Source: Lineus longissimus
Taxonomy: Eukaryota > Nemertea > Pilidiophora > Heteronemertea > Lineidae
Direction: 5' to 3'
Assembly: GCF_910592395.1 (NCBI RefSeq)
Contig: NC_088326.1
Span: forward strand, 4,097,001-4,161,000
DNA: 64,000 nt
Made by a program: the position numbers and the translations under genes. Numbering within the stretch: position 1 is the first letter of the stretch; the number at the start of each line of letters is the position of its first letter. The notes beneath the pieces were generated by a model, which was not told the DNA's origin, did not search any database, and saw nothing but the letters and a program-made list of their open reading frames with translations. Shown here in pieces: positions 49,316 to 59,351 of the stretch.

Positions 49316-49656
49316 GTCTTTACACACCTGCTTCCTTAAGGCCTTCGCTCCTCTGAGAGCATAAGCTGTCAATGACTTTCCCGCACCATCTCCTGTCCCC
49401 GGCGATTCTTGCCAGTACTTGCCAAGAGTCACCCATGGTCTTCAAACCCCTTACCTAAGACCCTTTCTTCTCCAACAGTTGGTTTGTAGCTTTTGTTGTT
49501 TGTGTGTCCGTAGCAAGGGTTTGTTAATTACAGGGTGAGGTTGCTAGACTCCTGTGCAGTCATTTCGTACCGGGCAACAGGACAAGGGCGGTCCACTGCG
49601 TCGGGAGTGTAGAGGTTGCTAGCCTCACAACCAACCCTCTTTTTTCTGTCCGGGCT

Positions 49657-49930
49657 GCGAGATTTTTTTTACAGGCAGGTTCGTACTCGAGTTACATTGA
49701 CAGCCAATCAGAGCTCAGTAAATTCACCTGACGTCATCAAGTAAGAAACGCACGTGTTGTTAGTCAGTAAACAAGATCAGCGATGCACATTGACAAATGA
49801 TGCGAGTTCGAATCTCGGAAGGACCCAAAAAATTATGCACTTTTTGTTTTTATTGCTTTTTTTTCATTTACTTTATTATTTTAATAATAAATTAAATGTA
49901 CACAATGGTACAAACCTGCCTGTAAAATAA
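49657..49930 (+). mobile_element. GTAGGTTCGTACC-family MITE with tRNA-like B box, copy 2
   Basis: The ends gcgagattttttttacaggc and the inverse aacctgcctgtaaaataaa face each other. The interior holds ttgacagccaatcagagctc and gcgagttcgaatctcggaag, which looks like a tRNA T-arm (GTTCGAATC). It is collinear with 51467-51750 in opposite orientation. Confidence 0.75.
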
Positions 49931-49931
49931 A

Positions 49932-51466
49932 AACACGCCGCGGGTACGTTCTCCAAGCTGATATATCCGTACGACACCTATCTTCTCTGGTGCTGCCATC
50001 TGAGCTAAGAAAATGGAACTAGGCAATTACTAAGAATTAAAAAATATCGCCCGTTTTTAGGGCGGGGGACGATTTACAGCTGGAACCCCTGGACCAGCTC
50101 CCTCAGATCCGTTATTCATCAAGTCAAAGCAAGCATGAACCTGGTTTAATCTGTAGTTTACCTAACGAGACCCTCATATACTGTGCAAATTCTCTCGGCA
50201 TTACATCCATGGTGTTAACCCCACTTACGTAGCAGGTGCGTTGCAGGTTAACTGTCTATGCTGCCACCCCTTAGTGAGGACAATAACTAGTAGTCCCGGC
50301 ATGTAATGTGGAAATATTGACGCTGTTTACTTCTTCGCACATTTTGTACACGTTGTAGTGAGTTGCCACTGATGAGAATGAGAATTGGGGGACCGAGGAA
50401 GAGGGAAATTCGATAAAAATAATCGGGATGTCTACTTCCAGTCAGGCCAGGTGTCAACATTGTCTCTGTGGCAGTAAGGCTGTGAACTGTCTTCTCTGTG
50501 GTGTCTCACCCTCAGGTAGACCAGGTTGTAACCTAATTGTCACAATAATAGTCAGGCTACAACACAATAATATCGGAAGGTGGGAGACAGTTGCCAATAA
50601 ACACAAGAATATTTCAAACACACAAGACTCAATCTGAATATCGAAGACATACATTGATTATAACTGTCTTCTCTGTAGCAGGGTCGAGCTGTTGTGTCAG
50701 ATCTGCATTGCACGATTCTAGGATGAGACGGAGAATTCGATCGACCATGTTCTTATATTGAGTGTTGACTGGTTCAATATATCAGATACTACTTCCTGAC
50801 TTTGAGCTGGTAATCTGTGGGTCAGTCTCCGGTGATGTCATGATGAAGCAAAATACAATTTGTAGTGTCTCCTCCAGGGTTGTGACTGTCTTCGGAGAGT
50901 GTGTGACTTACAGACATAGGTTGGTCAATTAGACACATAAAACTCTCCGTTGTTCATGATCAAGACCCCAGCAGCGTTGTCCCCCCCCCCCCCCCCGCTT
51001 GATGAGATGCAAACGTACTTAAGTTATGACCCAATTAAGTACATGTATTAGTGTTTCATTGACAGAAGTCATTTCTGAAGGACACGCCGGTACGTCCTCC
51101 AAGCTGATATATCCGTACGACACTCATCTTCTCTGGTGCTGCCATCTGAGCTAAGAAAATGGAACTAGGCAATAACTAATAATTAAAAATATCGCCCGTT
51201 TATAGGGCGGGGGACGATTTACAGTTGGAACCTGAACCAGCTCCCTCAGATCCGTCATTCATCAAGTCAAAGCAAGCATGAACCTGGTTTAATCTGTGGT
51301 TTATCTTATTGATACACTACCTAACAAGTCCGTTATATACTGTGCAAATCTCTCGGCATTACATCCATGGTGTTAACACCACCTACGTGGCAGGTGCGTT
51401 GCAGGTCAATTGTCTATGCTGCCACCTGTTAGGGAGGACAGAGGACAATAACTGGAGGTCCCAGCA
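49932..51466 (+). mobile_element. Terminal-direct-repeat element, copy 2
   Basis: Direct repeats of about 375 bp (about 49934-50306 and 51083-51466) both carry ctccaagctgatatatccgt, ctggtgctgccatctgagct, atcgcccgtt and gcattacatccatggtgtta. The 775-bp interior matches that of copy 1 near 13.3-13.7 kb. A small frame has clustered cysteines (CQHCLCGSKAVNCLLC) but no known domain. A TRIM-like retroelement is possible, though TG..CA ends and a primer site are lacking. Confidence 0.6.
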
Positions 51467-51750
51467 GCGAGGGTTTTTTTACAGGTAGGTTCGTACCATT
51501 GTGTACATCTAATTTATTATCAAAATAATCAAGTAAATGAAAAAAAGCCATAAAAACAAAAAGTGCATAATTGTTTGGGTCCTTCCGAGATTCGAACTCG
51601 CACCAGTTGTCAATGTGCATCGCTGATCTTGTTTACTGACTAACAACACGTGCGTTTCTTACTTGATGACGTCAGGCGAAGTTACTGAGCTCTGATTGGC
51701 AGTCAATGTACACAATGGTACGAACCTACATGTAAAAAAAACCTCGCGTC
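51467..51750 (-). mobile_element. GTAGGTTCGTACC-family MITE, copy 3
   Basis: The ends cagcgagggttttttt and aaaaaaaacctcgcg are inverted, and acaggtaggttcgtaccatt recurs inverted at the far end. It contains the same tRNA-like phrase (cgagattcgaactcgc) as copy 2, inverted. Confidence 0.75.
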
Positions 51751-52519
51751 CGGGCTTGGGACTGCCAATGGTAGAGTTCTGAGACTCCATAATTTGTTTG
51801 ATTACAATTTCATTCGTCCCAATCGGTCTCATGAAGACATAGTCACAACCAGAAGACTGAGATGAAAGACTTCTTACTTCTTCTCGTGAGAGTCAATATT
51901 GTTTTTTTTTATTTGCAAAGGGTAAACGTCTGACAGAGTAAAAACCTTTAATTTAAGAACTAAAATTTTAATATAAACTTTCACACAGGTCCAAGTGGCT
52001 TTATCAAAACATGTGTACCGGCTTTAACTAGTCTTAAGAGTAAACATCAAACTTGATTGTGGTGGTTCGTTTACCCAATTATCTTTCACAATTGGTTTAA
52101 AAGAATTACAGAAATCTTTGCAGTGCAAATAGTCGAGTTTACACATTGAAATGTACACATTAGGAGGTCTTACTAAGGGTGCAATAGACATGAGGTTAGG
52201 GGCCTTCAGCTGTGGAGAGAACAATTGGATAGCCAGTAATAGGCCTGAGCTCTCACTCGAGGCAAGGTAGACAATTTGGCATAGGCCTAGTCCCGTTCTC
52301 ACTGATTATTAGGAAGTTAGGAAGAGGGATTGCCCCTTAACAGTCTGTGATAGAGTGTTCTTTCATTTTTGAGGAAAAATTACCTTGCTGCCGACTTTAC
52401 TCTGCAGATCGGACGGAGACACATTCAATATGCTGATGGGTGAATTGGTTTATTTTCTATATATTTTGGAGAAGTTATAGAACTTGTGCTTATAGGTTAT
52501 TCAGGAAGTTTAGATACAT

Positions 52520-52945
52520 GTATGACTGCATCTGAAACTGGACTTACTTCTAAAGATTGAGAAGGAAGACTGAGGGAATTTGGAAAAAGGACTGAATTAG
52601 GGAAAAAGACTGAATCTGGTAAAAAGAAGACAGGGCAAATTAGGGGAAAAGGCTGAATCTGGGGAAAAAGAAAACTGAGCAAATTAGGGAAAAAGATTGA
52701 ATTTGGGGGGAAAAAGACTGACCAAATTAGGGAAAAAGACTGAATCTGGGGAAAAAGAAGAGGAGAAAATAAGGGAAAAAGATGACTGAGCAAATTAGGG
52801 AAAGAGATTGAATCTGGGGAAAAAGAAGAGGAGAAAATAAGGGAAAGAGATGAGTGAGCAAATTAGGGAAAGAGACTGAATCTGGGAAAGAGATAGAATT
52901 TTGGTAGAAGAAGACTGAGCAAATTGGGAAAAAGAAGACTGAGCG
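52520..52945 (+). repeat. Purine-rich degenerate tandem tract
   Basis: About 425 bases are almost all A and G on the plus strand. They are built from variants of gggaaaaagactgaatctgg and gaagaggagaaaataaggga. Open frames on the opposite strand here are phenylalanine/proline-rich by-products of the strand bias. Confidence 0.75.
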
Positions 52946-53635
52946 ACTTTAAGGAAAGATTCCTACATTCTGGTTAGGAATGAATTTGTCCTAAATCGAG
53001 ACAAGATCAAGAATTTGTGGACATGAACACTCATTTTGATGGAGTTTTATTAAAGTTGGATTTTGATGGAGTTTTATTAAAGTCAGATAATGTTTTATAA
53101 CATTGAAATAGATAAGTTAAGGCAAGCGAAGAACTATTTTTGGATATCATACAACTGATTTCGAGTGGAAATTCTGATAACCTTGACGTCCTTCTAATTC
53201 CTGGAAAAGGTTTACTGAAGTGAATAGTACTTTAAGAAAGAACAGCGGCAATTATCTGTATTTAACGATATGGACCAAGACCGTTTACAACTTGTAACTT
53301 GTAATGATTTATAACGAGGGAGTGTATCAAAGTTTCTATTTTAGGGATAGTTTGAAATTTTATGACAATATCCTGGATGATATATTTATTTTCGATTCAA
53401 GTCCATGTCAAGACTTTTACTTTACAAACGAAGGGCATGGGGAAATCGTTTGGGTAATGACGTTTGATGGTGTAAAAAGTGTGAGACTTTGCAATGTTTT
53501 TTTAGTCTAGACTGTCCAGTCTTTGGAAGGTGAATGAAAAAGTCACTTTTGACAAACAGTTTCAACATTCTTATGCTGTGATATCAATCATTCTGAGGTA
53601 TCGTCAACGAGGATTTTTGGATATTATTTTGAAGG

Positions 53636-56004
53636 ATGGAGGGACTGAGGAGGTCCAAGACGGACATCCGTCTGCCGAAGCACCAGGTCTATAACAAAGA
53701 GGTAAGTGAACTTGCTCATCATAAGTTGGAGTGGGTCACTTTAAAGGGAAAACTTTGTCATGAGATATGTTTGTTTTTCATACAAAATTGGGTTCCAGAA
53801 GGACTGTGACTTCTCCAAACGGAATTTATGATGGGCACATGGTTGATACGACCTTGGTATTCCATCAAATTCCGCTAACTATATATATACCTCAAGTTTT
53901 ACAGGCGCAGGGCGGTTCAAAACGCCCCGTTTTATGAGCGTTTTGCCACAGCTTTTCTTTTTTACCTGCTTTTCCCTAGTAACAGGAACAATCTTCAAGA
54001 CTGACGAATTCTTGCTTGCCCCTAGGCTATTCAGCATATAAGCCTACACTTCCAAACCCAAATCATATGCCTACTCTAACCCAAATATTCGTCCACATTC
54101 ATAATATTGACGCATCCTTTCATGTCTATTTGTCAACCACTAGAGTCAACAAGAAACAAATTTGGAAAAATAAATATTTTTCACGACAAATGTTATTTTG
54201 GAGACTACATGTAGATGTACATGTTTTTTTCTTATATTTATAATTGACAGTCTTGCATATCTGCTAAATTTTACTGATGTATGCAGACATTGATTGGTTT
54301 GGCCCCACATGACTGATTTTTTCTACAACATGACTTTACCGTTAGAAATTTTAATGTAAGGCCAATGAAATGAGGTAACCTGTTTCTTGACAAACTGAGT
54401 AATATGACTGTTGATATTTTTGTAATAACAAAATACAAAAATTTAACCCGCTGAAGTTTTTATGCATTCACCATGGTTGCCTTACCATAATTCCTGAATT
54501 CAAAACGAGACTTCAAAGACACAGATAGCTCATTATACAGTGAGAACCTCCCTTACTGACACCCTCAGGACTGACAAGTGCTGTGCTTGATAGAGAGCTG
54601 TCCTGATTAGAGAGGTCAAATTGAATGGAGACCACTAATTTCGGATCAGAACTAGTGTCCTTAATAGAGAGGTTGTCCTTAATAGAGAGGTGTCTGCTAA
54701 CGGAGGTTCACTGTACAATGTAAGCTGAGGTTCATTCTAAATCAAGGTGTTTAAAAATTCAAACTTTGACCAATCTAAATCCTTTATCAATTTGTAAATA
54801 AGATATTCATATTAGCGTCAAACATAAAAAGTGATGAGATTTTAATTGAACATGTTACCGCGAATTATCTTTCCTTTGTAATTGCGATTAAAGCAATAAA
54901 TGAACGCCAAAAATAAACCCTGTTGCATGATAATGATTTCATCCAGATAAGTGCAGAGATTATGGAGACAAAGATGTTATTAACTTTCATTTAACCCATT
55001 CATGTTAAAAACGTTTTGTTATAAAGACAGTAAATGGGTGGGAAAAAAGAAATGCTCGTATTTTAGCAGTAATTTTAACTTTTTCTATTACATCAACAAT
55101 TCCAAATAAAGATTCGTCCAGAACTGATATCAGCCTATCTATAAAACACTACAAGACGTATAGTCCTAAAGGGAGACTACACACAGCCTGGCGGGCCTGA
55201 TTAAGTTTAAAACAGCTGGTAGGTGTCTCTGCTATCTCAAAGTAGATTGGCACATGTCACACTAACCGACACTCCTTTTACCGTATTTTCCAGTTAGAAG
55301 ACTGCACCGAGATGAGTCAACGACTCAACCTCACCCGGCCGCGACTGGGACGTCACACGGCACACGTCCGTCGACTTCCAACACAACGTGTGACTACGGC
55401 AGTCACATGGTCACCCGACATGCTCCCAACCGTCGACGATGTGAAATCTACCAGTACATCTTCGGCAGAAATCGACAGGGTAACAGGACAGTGCAGGCGG
55501 CGCCACCATTTGACAAGTCACGAACTGTGCCGAATTTTAGACAATAACGGGAAAGGCGACCCGAGGGACACAGCGCAAGAGATGAGATTTCTACCGTTTA
55601 GAAATCGGCGGACGGGAATTTACCGAGACCCGGGCCTACATCGCCACCTGATCCATCAGTCGAAAAAGGATTGTCGGAAGGCGTTTGCGAAAGTTGCGAT
55701 ATTTTGTGAACATGAAATTGCTCGGCGTATCAGTTCAGCTTCGGACCAATATCGTAACCGGTACCGGTATCTTCAATTTATAGATTTTTTGGATGGGAAG
55801 GAGTCAAATAATGATGATGTTATTCGAAGGAGAGAAACGGCAAAAGAACCGACTTTGAATGGCGACCTGCCCGACGACCTGTGTAGTCGGATTCAGAACT
55901 GGGTCCTAGATTGCGATGAAGCAGTTCAAACTGAAGGCTGGGAACTGGAAAATGAACGATTCGACTACAGCAAGTACAGGAGTGCCAAAGGTTTGGTATC
56001 ATGA
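53636..56004 (+). CDS. Unrecognised two-exon gene, 258 aa (possibly longer)
   Basis: Exon 1 (53636-53701) begins at an ATG with an in-frame TGA two codons upstream and ends at a strong donor (aaagag|gtaagtga). Exon 2 starts at 55294 after tattttccag in the same phase and stays open for 237 codons to the TGA at 56002. The product is basic, rich in R, H, D and E, without signal peptide or membrane segment. Stretches such as EMRFLPFRNRRTGIYRD and CRKAFAKVAIFCEHE look like folded-protein sequence, but I recognise no domain. A weak donor at 55995 (tttg|gtatca) could join a later exon at 58320. Spliced structure and length argue for a real gene; function unknown. Confidence 0.65.
54536..54715. mobile_element. 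CAGTGGAA-family MITE, copy 8, in the intron of the orphan gene
   Basis: It runs from TACAGTGAGAACCTCC to acggaggttcactgta, inverted terminal repeats with TA borders. Interior as in the other copies. Confidence 0.75.
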
Positions 56005-56365
56005 GCACTGACAGACTAACACCAAACATAAGATTGCCATGGGTATAGTGTCATGGGCACTGACCCACAAACATCAAACATAAGGGTGATGAAAGTTTGG
56101 TGTCATGAGCACTGACAGACTAACATCAAACATAAGATTGCCAAAGGTTTGGTGTCATGAGCACTGACAGACTAACATCAAACATAAGATTGCCAAAGGT
56201 CTGTTGTCATGGGCAGAAACATTATATTCCGAAAGGTTTGGTGTCATGGGCACTGACAGACAAACAGCAAACATAAGATAGCAGTGGGTTTGGTGTCATG
56301 AGCACTGACAGACAAACATCAAACATAGGAGTGATGAAGGTTTGGTGTCATGAGCGCAGACAAGC
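55985..56365 (+). repeat. ~52-bp tandem array starting at the stop codon of the orphan gene
   Basis: The unit aaaggtttggtgtcatgagc..actgacagactaacatcaaa..cataagattgcc recurs about eight times (starts near 55987, 56037, 56091, 56142, 56194, 56231, 56283 and 56337). The first copy overlaps the last codons K-G-L-V-S and the stop. Copies carry scattered changes. Confidence 0.85.
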
Positions 56366-56379
56366 TCTAAACGGCCTGA

Positions 56380-56500
56380 ACTTCTCTTTACGGCATTTTA
56401 TATTCTAGCAGATTCGGCCAATAACCTAGCTTCGCGAAATCTGCAAATATAAACCGCCCACGAAAATTTTTTCAGTCTACAGTACTGAAATATTTTTGGA
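56380..56500. repeat. AT-rich repeat with cgcgaaatctgcaaatataa
   Basis: The phrases tcgcgaaatctgcaaatata and ttttttcagtctacagta recur loosely at about 60825-60925 (tcgcgaaaatatcccgcacg, tttctgttctacagta). Probably two diverged copies of one MITE; borders were not resolved. Confidence 0.35.
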
Positions 56501-56640
56501 CGGGTTATTTCAGATCATTGAAAAAAACGAAAGAGTTGACAATTATATTCTGTTTATTATGTCATGTGGGTTGTACTATCAACAGGCAGTGACACAGCAT
56601 TTGGTGCATAAACGAGACACAGTATGATACAAACATAATA

Positions 56641-56757
56641 ATGAAACAAACAAAATATTCATACAAACAAAATATTCATACAAACAAAATATTCATACAA
56701 ACAAAATATTCATACAAACATAATATTCATACAAACAAAATATTCATACAAACAGAT
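56641..56757 (+). repeat. 17-bp tandem array
   Basis: The unit atacaaacaaaatattc repeats about seven times with single-base variants. Confidence 0.9.
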
Positions 56758-56815
56758 ACTGCTTTTGTTTCAATTCGCTTTAAAAGTTATTATTTCACAA
56801 GCAATGTTACGGGTG

Positions 56816-57014
56816 TACAGTAGAACCTCTCTATTATGGACACCCTCAGGACTGACAAGTGCTGTCCTTAATATAGAGGTGTCCTGATTAGAGAAGTCAA
56901 TTGAATGGAAACCACAACTTTGGGACAAAAACTAGTGGCCTTAATAGAGAGGTTGTCCATAATAGAGAGGTTGTCCTTAATAGAGAGGTGTCTGCTAAGG
57001 GAGGTTCCACTGCA
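56816..57014. mobile_element. CAGTGGAA-family MITE, copy 9
   Basis: It runs from TACAGTAGAACCTCTC to gggaggttccactgca, with two direct gagaggttgtcc units near the right end. Confidence 0.75.
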
Positions 57015-57689
57015 CTTTACTGGACATGCAACTAACTTTAGCCACGAATGCTGACAATAACCGAACTTCAGATTTAATAACTTAAATCTCGTTTGGTTAA
57101 CCCTTTTGTTGCAAGTGACGTGCATAACATGTCATATCACTTGCCCCAATCATGTGCGGGTGACGTACACAGCATGTCATCCACTAGTAAAGTAATCATT
57201 CATCAGCACTTAGCATGTTTATACATGCTATTTGCACAAGGGAAACATCCAAATACTATAGATGGCGATACTTTTGAATATTATTTGCCCAATCAGATTA
57301 ACGTAACCACAATTCAGCATAACATTGCTATCCACAGCTTTGCAGGTGCAAGGGATGCCCAAAAATTGCTAAGAGCTGAAAAACTCTTTACCACAGACAT
57401 TGCTAGTGAAAAAATAATTTTTAAACAACAACACACAGACCAATTGAAAACATCAAATGCTAAGTAAAATGCTATCCAGTTTAGATTTGGATATTTGAAA
57501 ACACAGTTAGTCGCTTCCAATGGCAGTGCAATTGAATTCATGATTACTATCAGTGTGGATGGAATACGCATCAATACATCAAATCACAATTTCTGATATA
57601 AACGACAAGTATAAACATCCAAAAAAAATATCCATGAAAGCATTCGCAGCGATCGCATACGGTGATTCGTTACATGTACATCCGAAATA

Positions 57690-57879
57690 TGTGACCCGTC
57701 ACAGCAAAACTAGGCGCATGTCGCTCTGAGCTTGGCAGGTTGAGACAGACTGTTTGTTCAATTCTCTATTGTCTGCCTTTTGTGAAATATGAGCACATCA
57801 ATTTCTTCCATTATCTCATGGTGTCATTTAGGCTCATCTTCTGTGCGACATGCGCCTGGTTTTGCTGTGACGGGTCACA
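57690..57879. mobile_element. 190-bp MITE with 35-bp inverted ends, TA target
   Basis: The left end tgtgacccgtcacagcaaaa (57690-57724) and the inverted right end (57845-57879) match at 34 of 35 positions. TA flanks both sides, as for Tc1/mariner or pogo-type insertion. The high identity suggests a recent copy. Confidence 0.9.
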
Positions 57880-58319
57880 TATGCATAAATGAACTCACAG
57901 CAAGTGCATAATTGTTTACATTAAATTCCCATTTTCTTTCCAAAAACACCATGGAACGACATCAATTTAATTCACCAATGAACAACATTATTTGTGCTGA
58001 AGTTTTATGATACACTCAAATGATCTTTTTCATTATTGCCAGCAGTCACACACCGTAGGTAAATAAGAATTGAACAATGGACTCGGCAGATTGGGATTAG
58101 CAAATGCTTTTATCTTAATCTCCATGTACATTTACACTAGGCCTTTCTGTACAAAATTAAAGTAAAAGCATTTGCTAGTCTTTATTCATATCACCCATTA
58201 TCGATAAAAAATGAAAATACCGTAACCCATGTTCATGAAAACATCATTTTCAGTTGACTATTCAAAGCATTATTAACCAACTTCACACTTTCACTCTGGT
58301 CTGTCCTAAAACCTTTCAG

Positions 58320-58583
58320 GAGAGCTCAGACGAGCCTCACAATCTGTACTACAACCTGAACATTTCCAACTGGTACCCATTCATAGGTGGAGTAGCAAAG
58401 ACACCTGCCGAGAGTCTCACACCAACAGTGGGGTTGGACCAGGGACCTCACGACCAACAGTCTGGAAAGGAGCCACTACACCACCGTGGCTCCTTCTTAT
58501 TAGGGACGTTAATTGAAATATTTAGACAGCAAAATCACATGCAACTCAACCAGAAGATGTCAATATCTTGGATTTGTAAATAA
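58320..58583 (+). CDS. Possible terminal exon, plus strand
   Basis: The acceptor cctaaaacctttcag ends at 58319. The following frame (beginning ESSDEPHNLYYNLNISNWYP) stays open to TAA at 58581-58583, and AATAAA follows at 58599-58604. A second frame (beginning ELRRASQSVLQPEHF) is also open for most of the length. It could be a third exon of the gene at 53636 by way of a weak donor at 55995, which preserves the first frame. No domain recognised. Confidence 0.4.
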   Translation, partial: ESSDEPHNLYYNLNISNWYPFIGGVAKTPAESLTPTVGLDQGPHDQQSGKEPLHHRGSFLLGTLIEIFRQQNHMQLNQKMSISWICK

Positions 58584-58598
58584 TATTTGCATAATCAA

Positions 58599-58604
58599 AA
58601 TAAA
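58599..58604 (+). terminator. Poly(A) signal after the possible terminal exon
   Basis: A perfect AATAAA lies 15 bases after the stop at 58583, on the plus strand, about 750 bp before the end of the converging PASK gene. Confidence 0.45.
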
Positions 58605-58849
58605 GACCACACATGTTTTAGCCTATTGCATTTCTGTTCATCGTACTCTCTTGTGGCTCAGATAATTAGAAACAAACATTGCCACAGTGGAGTTACTGTA
58701 CATGCAAATTTGCTTAACTTTGACATTCATAGATTATTTGTTTATCAGTCTTAACACTGGCATTGTTGAAATTTACATTCAGTTCTATATTTACACAATT
58801 TGAAAATGTCAAATTCAAGCTTAATTTTGTACAAACAATTAGTCTTTAA

Positions 58850-59205
58850 CCATTTCGCTACCACATTGTTTTGGCAGTGTACCGTACCCTCATCCGGTAT
58901 AGACCGGTTGGCCTAGATCAAACTCGGCCCAGGAAAAGTTTCATTGTAAAATAGCAAGCATTACCCATCTCAAGGACGTGGTCTGCATTGAATTGAATGC
59001 AGTGCTGCCACCTCGTTTTTTCAGGTGTAACCAACTAAAAACTAGGGACTGTCCTGAATGATCGAATTTGGGGGAAATTTAGCAGTACGGATTACTTTGC
59101 CTGTGGGCAGGTAGTCAGCAGTGTACAGACCCGGTAAATACCGGTGTGGGGCACGTAGTACGCAGTGTACAGACCCGGTATATACCGGGTGCAGTAGCAA
59201 AAGAG
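58850..59205. mobile_element. piggyBac-like MITE, second copy
   Basis: TTAA lies at 58846-58849, and CTAA (a one-base change) at 59206-59209. The ends catttcgctacc and the inverse of gcagtagcaaaagag, plus inner cccggtatataccgggt, ggtatagaccggttgg and gcagtgtac phrases, match 32059-32342. It lies just beyond the 3' end of PASK. Confidence 0.7.
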
Positions 59206-59351
59206 CTAAGAGTAGGCCTTTTGGCCCACATAGCCTGCGGGTGGGGAATTGTCAAAACAAAGGTATTAAATTTGAGTAGCCTTACATTACAACCTTAAAC
59301 GATTTTCCCCTGAATACATTCAAACACAAGATTTCTTAGAATTTGTTGATG

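Noticed and set aside
49800-49840. Functional tRNA gene
   Set aside because: Only a T-arm-like part is present; no matching D arm, anticodon arm or 5' acceptor strand could be built.
52497-52793. 98-codon minus frame rich in F and P
   Set aside because: By-product of the purine-rich tract; no start context or homology.
57093-57467. 124-codon plus-strand frame
   Set aside because: It starts inside a TTAACCC-type repeat end, has no splice or domain support, and overlaps an antisense frame of similar length.
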